This document shows positions 46,019 through 56,100 of a DNA stretch of 64,000 bases, piece by piece. Location: contig URVM01000002.1 in NCBI GenBank assembly GCA_900551325.1, forward strand, positions 248,001 to 312,000. The letters are read 5' to 3'. The stretch is from an uncultured Eubacteriales bacterium (GTDB taxonomy: Bacteria; Bacillota; Clostridia; Lachnospirales; Cellulosilyticaceae). A program made the position numbers and the translations under genes. The notes below the pieces were generated by a model. The model made no database searches. It was not told where the DNA came from and saw only the letters and a program-made list of their open reading frames with translations. Position 1 is the first letter of the stretch. Every line of letters begins with the position of its first letter.

Positions 46019-47404
46019 ATGAAATCATGTATTTATTGCGGAGCTTCAGATGACTTATCTAAATCAGACATTGTGCCAGATGCTCTGACAAATGCTAAAA
46101 TTATAAATAATTGTGTATGCAGAGTAGAGCATAATAATAAGTTTAGTGACGAATTTGAGAGCAAGGTAATTGAAGCATTATCATTTATTACAAACGAATT
46201 AGATATTAAGTCCAGTAAATCAAATCAGTTTTCAAAATATGATGCTATATTTAGTATTGATGGGACTGATTACATTGGAAGTACGAGAGGAAATTTTGAT
46301 TTATTCAACGGCAGAGTTCTTAAAACTGATGATGAAAAAACAGGATTAGCTTCATTAGAAAAAGCGTATGCGATTGCCAAAGACAAAGAAAAGGTCACTC
46401 CAATTAATGTAAATGAAGTGATGATAGAGAAAAAAGTTAATATTGATTTGTCGATTTTTTTTGATACTGCTATGTATAGGTTGATTTCTAAAATTGCATT
46501 TGAGTGGTATTGTCTAAAGAATAACATTTCAGAGCCTAAAAATGAATTTAAACAGATAGTTAAGTTTATTGTTTCAGGAGTGGGCGAAAATCCAGTTACC
46601 TTAATTCAAAATAAAAAATTATATGATTCTTTTGGGCGGGAGCAAAACATCGGTAGCCATACATTACTTGCATTTGTTGATAACCAATGCAAAGTGAATG
46701 TTGCTGTATATCTTTTTGGAATTGCTATGTATCGAGTTGTCTTGTGTAATAGCATACCGACTAATTGCACTAAAAATTTAATTTATCAAGAATTGCGAAC
46801 GGATGCACAAAAAAAAGAAATAGTATCAGCCAATATTGTAACATTGAGCACCGATATAAGCGAATTTTTTTGTTCAAAAATCAACTTTCAATGTGCTAAT
46901 GAAATAAATGGTATGAAGATTATGGTCGCAAAAAATGTACCAACTCTTGACCTGCCCCTATCGATATTTGTAGTTGACGCTGCAAATGTTCTTTCACAGT
47001 TGAAAGATGACACTATCGTTCCGAATGACACAATAAACAAAATATTGATAAGTCGTATCAATGATATTTTGCAAAGCTCATTGCTACATAAAAAATCTAT
47101 AAAAAGATTTGTCAATGACAACTTAAAAAACAGAACTGAGCCAATAAAAATTAACGAAAAAGCAACCGATAAAAAAACATTTTTCTTTCTCTATATGTTA
47201 ATGAAAATCGGTGAAAAAGATATAACTTCTATGAATGATAATTTATTACAACAATTAGCGAAAGAAATATTTGAAGTTAGTGCCGGTAATGAAGTTAAAA
47301 TAACTGATGAGTTGGAAGAACATATTAAACGGAACATACTTGAAACAGATAATTACTCAGACCTAATTCAAAAAGGTGCTGATATTGTGCAAAAATGGAT
47401 TTGA
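46019..47404 (+). CDS. AT-rich cargo gene: HNH-type zinc nuclease-like protein
   Basis: 461 residues from the ATG at 46,019 (GGGGGGAGA upstream). The N-terminal CIYCGASDDLSKSDIVPDAL and CRVEHNNKFSDEFE suggest a treble-clef HNH domain; the remaining 400 residues, with SHTLLAFVDNQCKVNVAVYL, are not recognised. This type of protein is often found in defence-rich regions. It splits topB from the LtrC-like gene and is much more AT-rich than both. Confidence 0.6.
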   Translation: MKSCIYCGASDDLSKSDIVPDALTNAKIINNCVCRVEHNNKFSDEFESKVIEALSFITNELDIKSSKSNQFSKYDAIFSIDGTDYIGSTRGNFDLFNGRVLKTDDEKTGLASLEKAYAIAKDKEKVTPINVNEVMIEKKVNIDLSIFFDTAMYRLISKIAFEWYCLKNNISEPKNEFKQIVKFIVSGVGENPVTLIQNKKLYDSFGREQNIGSHTLLAFVDNQCKVNVAVYLFGIAMYRVVLCNSIPTNCTKNLIYQELRTDAQKKEIVSANIVTLSTDISEFFCSKINFQCANEINGMKIMVAKNVPTLDLPLSIFVVDAANVLSQLKDDTIVPNDTINKILISRINDILQSSLLHKKSIKRFVNDNLKNRTEPIKINEKATDKKTFFFLYMLMKIGEKDITSMNDNLLQQLAKEIFEVSAGNEVKITDELEEHIKRNILETDNYSDLIQKGADIVQKWI

Positions 47405-47430
47405 ATTTAATTTAAATGTAAATAAAAAAT

Positions 47431-47484
47431 GTCTATTGATTCCCTTTCAATAGACTTTTTTTTATGCCCAAAACAGAAAGGAGT
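47431..47484 (+). promoter_or_regulatory. hairpin, T run and TGCCCAAAA leader
   Basis: GTCTATTG...CAATAGAC stem (47,431-47,455) with eight T residues, then ATGCCCAAAACAGAAAGGAG. Confidence 0.7.
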
Positions 47485-47492
47485 ACACCCCT

Positions 47493-49865
47493 ATGGCAGA
47501 AAAACAAAACAACAAAGAACGGTTGAAACAAATAACCGACAGCATTGAAACTGGTATTAAGGAACTTTTTGAGAGCGACAAATATAAAAGCTATCTTCAA
47601 ACTATGAGCCGCTTTCACAAATATTCTTTTAACAACACTATGCTCATCTCAATGCAAAAACCCGATGCAACTCTTGTTGCAGGCTTTAACAAATGGCGAG
47701 ATGGCTTTTCCCGCCATGTCAAAAAGGGCGAAAAGAGCGTTAAAATCATTGCCCCTACCCCGTATAAAACTAAGGAAGAACGAGAAAAACTTGACCCACA
47801 GACCAAAGCCCCTCTCCTTGACGCAAGCGGTAAAGTGCAAACCGAGGAAGTGGAAATACAAATACCCATGTTCCGTGTGGTGTCAGTATTTGATGTTTCA
47901 CAAACCGAGGGCGAGCCGCTGCCTACCCTTGCAAGTAACCTAACTGGAAATGTGGAGAAGTTTGAGGTGTTTATGGAAGCCATTAAACGCACCGCACCTG
48001 TTCCCATCGAAATTACGTCACTGCCCAAGGATACGGACGGTTACTATCACACAGAGGAAAAACATATTGCAATCCGTGAGGATATGAGCGAGGTGCAGAC
48101 TGTTTCTGCCACTATTCACGAAGTAGTACATTCTCTCTTGCATAACAGAGAAATGGAAATAGATCTGCAAGCACAGCATGACGAAAATGCAAAGCCTGTT
48201 AAGCCCAACCCTCCAGAGGGGCTTCTCTTGCCTGAACCTCATTCACGCAATTCACCTCCAAATCGCAACACAGAAGAAGTTGAAGCAGAAAGCATTTCCT
48301 TTGCTGTTTGCAATTATTATGGCATACAGACCGCCGAGAACAGCTTGGGTTATATTGCTTCTTGGAGCAAGGGCAAGGAGCTTGCCGAGCTTCGGGCTTC
48401 ATTGGAAACCATCAACCAAACCTCATCAGAGCTGATTAGCGGTATTGATAAGCATTTTGCCGAGATTGTAAAAAAGCATGACATTGATTTGACCGCCGAA
48501 ACCCCTGTGTCGGAGCAAGTCCCCGACCTAAGCAAAGGGCATATTATCGAGGAAGGCTATAATATTGAGGTGGACGGACATATTGGCACTTGGTATGTAA
48601 TTGATACTGATATGATGGAAAACACAAAATACTTTCTCCTTGAACACGAGGAACACGGTGACAGTGCTGCCTGTGTCATTGTTGACGGTGACGGCAAACT
48701 GGTGCTTGACGATGTTTGGAACGGCTTTGATGACCTCAAGGAGCATTTTGAAAGCATAGCTGCCGAAGAACAGCGGATTGATGAGCCTATCCAGCATGAC
48801 TACCCAATGCCCGACTGGGCAGTGAGCATTGATGACCGCAATACCTATGGCTATACTTCCGATGAGCTGTTACCTCTCTCAAAGGAAAGAGCCATTGAAC
48901 TATGGAAACAGGATTTAACAATATATCTACTTTATGAAGATAATACTGAAGCAATGGCTTTTGACCGAGCCGACATTGATAATCATGATGGCTTGCTCGG
49001 TATTGAAAAAACAGACTGGCTTACCTTGCAGGAGCATGAGGATGATAGTAAATCTTCCCCCGATATGTCAGAACAGCTCTTTTTGGAACGCACCGACAAT
49101 GCCTTTGCCATCTATCAGCTAAAGGACGGTGCAGAACTTAGAGATTATCGTTTTGAAGGACTTGAGTGGATAAATAGCAAGGGGCTGACCGTAGAACATG
49201 ACAATTACAACTTTGTCTACTCTGAGCCATTTACCAACTATGTCACCCAAAGAGATAGACTGGCAGAAATATGGGATAGGTTTAACAACGACCATCCTGC
49301 TGATTTCAAAGGACATTCCCTGTCAGTCAGTGACATCGTTGCTATCAAGCAAGACGATGTTGTAACATACCATTACTGCGATAGTTTTGATTTTGTAGAA
49401 CTGCCAAAGTTTGTAGAACAGACACCTCTTGTGCCGGATAACTTCTTGACAGGAGATAAAATTGATACCCCAAGAGGTAGTTTTTCTTTCACCACCATGA
49501 CCAAGGAACAGATGGAACAGGCAGGCTACGGCTACCATCATTCATCGGATAACGGAGCGTATCACATTATGGGAAATGGCACTCGTGCTTTTGCCATCAA
49601 AAATGAGGATAACCCCCTCCGCACCGCCGAACTGTCCTCCGAACAAAACTACAATCAGATTGACGGCATCATCAACAATGAGCCTACCGTTGCAGAGCTT
49701 GAACATGATGCCAAAAGTGGCACACCTATCTCCCTTATGGATTTGCTTGATGCTACACGCAGGGTGGAAAAGCAATCCATTATAGAGCAGCTTAAAACTA
49801 AGCCAACCCAGACACAAGAAAAATCAAAAAAAGCACCTTCACTTGGTGCGGAAATGGAGCGATGA
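47493..49865 (+). CDS. LtrC/ArdC-like zincin with YodL and DUF4316 domains
   Basis: 790 residues. An ArdC N-domain (FHKYSFNNTMLISMQKPDAT, FNKWRDGFSRHVKKGEKSVK) and zincin motif TIHEVVHSLLH come first, then NTEEVEAESISFAVCNYYGI. The C-terminal 450 residues are YodL- and DUF4316-like repeats. ArdC-type proteins protect incoming single-stranded DNA and counter restriction. A Pro-rich stretch (PPEGLLLPEPHSRNSPP) between the zincin motif and the conserved NTEEVEAES looks longer than in relatives as I remember them. Confidence 0.85.
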   Translation: MAEKQNNKERLKQITDSIETGIKELFESDKYKSYLQTMSRFHKYSFNNTMLISMQKPDATLVAGFNKWRDGFSRHVKKGEKSVKIIAPTPYKTKEEREKLDPQTKAPLLDASGKVQTEEVEIQIPMFRVVSVFDVSQTEGEPLPTLASNLTGNVEKFEVFMEAIKRTAPVPIEITSLPKDTDGYYHTEEKHIAIREDMSEVQTVSATIHEVVHSLLHNREMEIDLQAQHDENAKPVKPNPPEGLLLPEPHSRNSPPNRNTEEVEAESISFAVCNYYGIQTAENSLGYIASWSKGKELAELRASLETINQTSSELISGIDKHFAEIVKKHDIDLTAETPVSEQVPDLSKGHIIEEGYNIEVDGHIGTWYVIDTDMMENTKYFLLEHEEHGDSAACVIVDGDGKLVLDDVWNGFDDLKEHFESIAAEEQRIDEPIQHDYPMPDWAVSIDDRNTYGYTSDELLPLSKERAIELWKQDLTIYLLYEDNTEAMAFDRADIDNHDGLLGIEKTDWLTLQEHEDDSKSSPDMSEQLFLERTDNAFAIYQLKDGAELRDYRFEGLEWINSKGLTVEHDNYNFVYSEPFTNYVTQRDRLAEIWDRFNNDHPADFKGHSLSVSDIVAIKQDDVVTYHYCDSFDFVELPKFVEQTPLVPDNFLTGDKIDTPRGSFSFTTMTKEQMEQAGYGYHHSSDNGAYHIMGNGTRAFAIKNEDNPLRTAELSSEQNYNQIDGIINNEPTVAELEHDAKSGTPISLMDLLDATRRVEKQSIIEQLKTKPTQTQEKSKKAPSLGAEMER

Positions 49866-49867
49866 TT

Positions 49868-50098
49868 ATGAGCAGAGTTACAGTAGAAGAAAGTAATTTG
49901 ATGTGTATTTATAATACAGGCTTAAGGGCAGATTTGCTCTCTGAACTTGCTAAAATGCAAAAGCACCTTATGGCAGATGAAACGGAGCTGCTTGCCCTTA
50001 CCAAAACGGTTATGGATAAGCTGTCCGCTATGAGTGACGAAGAATTTGAGAGCCTTTCGGGTGAGCTTATTCCCGATTTTGAGGAACAGGAGGACTAA
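49868..50098 (+). CDS. TTRAP, transposon-transfer-assisting protein
   Basis: 76 residues from the ATG at 49,868 (GGAG eight bases upstream; an ATG at 49,862 overlapping the previous stop is also possible). VTVEESNLMCIYNTGLRADL and DETELLALTKTVMDKLSAMS match the TTRAP family. Exact role unknown. Confidence 0.88.
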   Translation: MSRVTVEESNLMCIYNTGLRADLLSELAKMQKHLMADETELLALTKTVMDKLSAMSDEEFESLSGELIPDFEEQED

Positions 50099-50100
50099 AA

Positions 50101-53100
50101 ATGCCAACAAAAGCACAAGTCTTTGCACAGCTTGCAGAGCATACAGCCGAAAGACTGACAAGTAGCCTTGCCAACTGGACAGGGTTTCTTGCCACCGTGG
50201 GGCGGCTATATAAATACCCATACCATGAACAGCTTATGATTTACGCACAAAGACCCGATGCAACGGCTTGTGCTGATTATGAGCTGTGGAACAATAAAAT
50301 GAACAGATATGTTCGCCGTGGCTCTACGGGTATTGCCCTGCTTGACCCCACAGGCGATACCCCCAAACTAAAATATGTATTTGATGTTTCTGATACGGAC
50401 GGCCGAGATAATTCTCGCCGCCCTTTCCTTTGGGAAATGAGGGAACAGCACGAACAGCCGATTTTAGAAATGCTTGAGGACAAATTCAATATAAGCAGTG
50501 ATACTCTTGCCGATGGATTTCACAAGATTGCCAACACCTTGGCGAAAGAGTATTATGATAACCATAAAGAAGATTTACCCTATTTTACAGAAGATAGTTT
50601 TTTAGAGGACTATGACGAGGACAATCTACGTGTAGCATTTGAAAATGCCGCCACTGTCAGCATTGCCTACACCCTTATGAAACGGTGTGGACTTGATACA
50701 GAAAACTACTTCGAGCATGAGGATTTTCTCCCAATCTTTGATTTTAACACCTCTGCTGCTGTCAGCCTTTTAGGTACGGCAGTCAGCGAACAAAGCGAAC
50801 AGGTTTTCAGACAAATATCACTTACTATCATCAAAACAGAGTGTGAAAGGAGCAACGAAAATGAACGAAATCACTTACAGCAGGAACGGGGATTATCTGA
50901 TACCCGACATTACACTGACCGAGCAGCCGATACAGCCGTTGGGCAAGTATGGCAGAATGAGGAAAACTTACTTACAGGAACACCGCAAAGCCCTGTTCAA
51001 CCACCTGTTACTGAGCGAGAAGTTGCAAGCTCATCTACTGGAAATCGACCAAACAGCCAACAGGCGGCTGGAACAGATAATGGCAGACTTGCAGAAAACC
51101 CAAGTGCCGCCCGACAAGATGACCCATCAGATGGAATGGGTGGGACACATGAACAACCTCAAATCCCAAGCGGAGGAAATCATACTGACGGAGCTTATTT
51201 ACAGCTAACCCTGTTCCCCTCAGAGCAGGAGCAAATACAGAACATAGCGGACAGACAAGGGCGTGAAAACACGCAAAGTCAGTCCGCTTTTTCTATGCCC
51301 ACAAGTGAAAATGGTCAGCTATCCTTTGAGCCTAAAAATGAGGATTTACTCGCTAACTGGCTTGTGGATTTTTTCAACAGCTTAGATACCAAGTACAAAG
51401 GCACTTTCTATGCCGAAAAGCCCGAGTTAAAGGTATGGGAACATATCAGCAGTAAGAAGAAAAATCTATCCATACACATTTCAAGCCCTGCCGCAAAATA
51501 CAGCGGTGACAGTGCCTTTACCTACTTTAACCGTGCAGATAAGACCGATGAGATTACCATCAACGAAGCCATATATAACAACAAGTTTTTATCAGAACTT
51601 AGCAAGGATAAAGATTTTTCCATTACTTTAGCACCTGACACAATATACATTTACTTTCACAACTTTGAAAGTAAACAGCTTGATTTTAGTCTTGCCGATA
51701 CATTTGAAAACAAGGCTCCCGAGCCCACCACTCCACTGTCACAGGTGACACCGCTATATCAAGGTTATCTTGATATAAAGAACGAATATCCCAATGACAT
51801 TGTGATGTATCCCTTGGGTAGCTTTTATGAAGTCCTTGGAGATGATGCAGAGTTTGTAGCCAAGACCCTCGACCTGCGTTCCACCTATCGCAAAATAGGC
51901 TTTGATGATGAGCGTGTGCCGATGTGCGGTTTTCCCGACCATGTGCTTGAGCAGTATACGCAGAAGCTACTGGACAGTGGGCGAAATGTGGTAGTTGTTT
52001 CTATGGAGGACGGCGAACACAAGCCTTATTTGATACGCTCCACCGCCACTGAGCAGATAAAAGAGGTTGTAGCCGAGCAGGAAATGCTCAAACAGCCTAT
52101 CCCTGCTCCTACTGAAACTGTGACAGAAATTACCCAAGCTGATATTGATACCACCCTGCAAGCATGGAACGGCGATGAGGATAGCAAAGCAAGGGTGCTT
52201 GCATATATGCAAGACCACAGCCGTGAGCGTGGCACAGCCGAGTGGCTTAAAAATGAATACGGCGGTAATCAGCCTACTTTTGTTGTTTCTAAAGGCGATT
52301 TGTCGGTGGAACTGCCTTGGGCAAAAGTGCAACGACATATCGGTCAGCTTGTGTCAAAGGGTGCTTTTACCTCTCTTGGTGAGCCGGAGCAGGCTGTCGT
52401 AGATGCTGTACCAAGTAATGTGGTGGAGCTTACCTTTGAAATGTACGATACTGGGAACCCCGACATTTTTAAGGTTAAGGAAAATAGCTATTTAGTTTCC
52501 ATCGAGATAAAATCTCAACAAGAAATATGGGAGCGTTTTGCAGGCAAAGGGCTTGTTCTCAACGAGGACAACCAACAGCGGATTGTCTTTGAAACGGACG
52601 GTAAGAATTGGAACAGATTTTTTATTCCTGACACTTACGGCAACAAATCAAATAACATCAAAGCCCTTGATGTGCTTACCTCCGATGAATATAACACCAT
52701 GTTGGAGGTTGTGCAAAAGGTACTCCCTGCCGAAGAAAAACAAACTGAAAATAGCTTTATCCCTTACATAAAAGGCGATACCGTCTATCTTGAAAACGGT
52801 ACGCCTTTTTTGATTGAGGACATCACCGACAACAAAGTAACCCTGCGTGACCCTTCTTTGTTTTATCCAATCCTTAGAGCCGAGAGCCGTGACAGCTTTT
52901 TACAGCTTTTGGAGCGTTACCCTCAAACTAAAGCGGTGCAAGAGCAAGCCGAGAACTTTCGCATTACTGATACCCATTTAGGTGAGGGCAACAAACATGA
53001 AAAGTTTCAGAGAAATATCGCTGCTATCACCACCTTACAGACCCTTGAGCGTGAAAATCGTTTTGCCACCAAAGAAGAACAGGAACTCCTATCCCAATAT

Positions 53101-56100
53101 GTTGGTTGGGGCGGTTTGTCCGAAGCCTTTGATAAAACCAACGGTAGCTATGCCAGTGAATACGTTCAACTTAAAGCCTTGCTCACAGAAAACGAGTATG
53201 AAATGGCAAGAGCATCTACCTTGGGAGCATATTACACCAGCCCTACGGTCATTAAGGCAATTTACGATGCAGTGGAACAAATGGGTTTTACCACTGGCAA
53301 CATCTTAGAACCTGCCTGCGGCACAGGGCATTTTTTCGGTATGCTCCCCGAGAGTATGCAAGGCTCTAACCTCTATGGTGTGGAACTTGATAGCATTACA
53401 GGCAGGATTGCAAAACAGCTCTATCCAAGTGCCAATATCGCTATTACAGGCTTTGAAAAAACAGACTTACCCGACAGCTTTTTTGACCTTGCAATCGGCA
53501 ATGTTCCCTTTGGTAACTACAAACTTACCGAGAAACGCTATGACAGCCAAAACTTTCTCATACATGACCACTTCTTCGCCAAGGCTTTGGATAAAGTCCG
53601 CCCCGGTGGTATTGTTGCCTTTATCACTTCCAAGGGAACAATGGATAAGAAAAACCCCGAGGTCAGACGATACCTTGCACAAAGAGCCGAGCTGCTTGGA
53701 GCAATCAGACTGCCCAACAACGCATTTAGCAAAAATGCAGGAACTGAGGTTACATCAGATATTATCTTCCTGCAAAAGCGTGATAGCCCGATTGATGCGG
53801 ATAGGGATTGGATACATCTTGGGCTTGATGAAAATGACATTACCTTAAACAGCTATTTTGCAGACCATCCCGAAATAATACTCGGTAATATGGAAATGGT
53901 CAGCGGTCAATTCGGCATGGAAAGCACCTGTACCCCTATCCCCGATGCCGACCTTGCAAAGCAGTTACGCATGGCAGTGGCAAACATCGAGGGTAAGTTC
54001 AGCGAAGCGGATCTGCCCGATATGGAAATCAGTGCCGACACCTCTATCCCCGCCGACCCAAGGGTTAAAAATTTCAGCTATACCCTTGTAGATAGCGAGG
54101 TTTTTTATCGTGAAAATTCTCGTATGGTCAAGCCACAAATCAACCAAACTGCCAAGGAACGTATTGCAGGATTGGTGGGGATTCGTGAGTGCGTGAACAA
54201 CCTTATTCACTATCAGCTTGAGGATTATGGCGAGGACACCATAAGGGATGAACAGGCTACCCTAAACAGCCTATACGATAGCTTTACCGCAAAGCATGGG
54301 CTAATTAACAGCAGGGGCAATTCCCTTGCCTTTAGTGAGGACAACTCCTACTACCTCCTATGCTCTTTGGAAGATGTGGACGAAAATGGCAAGCTCAAAG
54401 CCAAAGCCGATATGTTCACTAAGCGTACCATCAAAAAACGTGTAACTATTACCTCCGTAGATACCGCAAGCGAAGCACTGGCACTTTCCATTGCAGAAAA
54501 AGCCAAGGTAGATATGGCTTTCATGGCTACCCTAACAGGTAAAACCGAAGAACAGCTTGTAGCCGATTTACAGGGTGTGGTGTTTCGTGTTCCCGCTCCC
54601 TTTGATAGCAATAGACCGCCCCTATATGTAACCGCCGATGAATACCTTTCGGGCAATGTCCGTGAAAAGCTCCATACTGCAAAATTGGCAGCACAGTCCT
54701 CCCCACAGTACATGATAAATGTAGAAGCTCTTACCACAGCACAGCCCAAAGACCTTGATGCTTCTGAAATTGATGTTCGCCTTGGGGCAACTTGGATTGA
54801 TAAGGAATATATTGAGCAGTTCATGTATGAGCTGTTTGATACCCCTTACCGCAACCAAGGAGATATTGAGGTCAAATTTGCCCCTTTTACTGCCGAATGG
54901 AACATTACCAATAAAAACTCCATTGGCTACAACAACGTAGCTGCCTATGTGACCTATGGAACAGACAGAGCCAATGCCTACCGCATTTTGGAGGACAGCT
55001 TAAACCTAAGAGATGTTCGTATTTATGACACCGTAGTAGACCCCGATGGCAAGGAACGGCGAGTGCTAGACAAAGATGCCACCACACTGGCACAGCAAAA
55101 ACAGCAGACCATCAAAGATGAGTTTCGTGACTGGATTTTTAAAGATGCCGACAGACGGCAAACTCTTGTTAGCCAGTATAATGAAAAGTTTAACTCCACT
55201 CGCCCTCGTGAGTATGACGGTCAGCATATCAATTTTAACGGCATTAACCCCGAAATCTCCCTGCGACCACACCAAGTCAATGCCATTGCCCATATCCTTT
55301 ATGGTGATAATGTTCTCCTTGCCCATGAAGTAGGGGCAGGCAAGACCTTTGAAATGGTGGCGGCTGCGATGGAGAGCAAGCGACTTGGGCTATGCCAAAA
55401 ACCACTCTTTGCCGTACCAAACCACCTAACCGAGCAATGGGCAAGCGAGTTTCTAAGGCTTTATCCTGCTGCCAATGTGTTGGTTGCCACAAAGAAAGAC
55501 TTTGAAACAAGAAACCGCAAAAAGTTCTGTGCAAGGATTGCCACCGGCGATTACGATGCAGTTATTATAGGGCATAGCCAGTTTGAGCGTATCCCGATGT
55601 CACTGGAACGGCAAGAACGCTTACTTCGTGACCAAATTGATGACATCTTAGATGGTATTGAGGAAGTAAAAGCCAGTGGTGGCGAGCGTTTTACCGTCAA
55701 ACAGCTTGAACGTACCAAAAAAGGACTGGAGGAACGACTTGATAAATTACAGGCACAGGAACGCAAGGACGATGTTGTTACCTTTGAACAGCTTGGTGTG
55801 GATAGGCTCTATGTAGATGAAGCCCACAATTACAAAAATCTATTTCTATATACCAAAATGCGAAACGTGGCAGGGCTGTCTACCTCCGATGCTCAAAAGT
55901 CCAGTGATATGTTCTTAAAATGCCGCTATATGGATGAGCTAACAGGTGGCAAAGGAATTATTTTTGCAACGGGAACTCCCGTAAGTAATAGCATGACGGA
56001 GCTGTACACCATGCAACGGTATCTGCAATATAATACCCTTCAGCGAAAGGGACTGGCTCACTTTGATTGTTGGGCTTCTACCTTTGGGGAAACAGTCACA

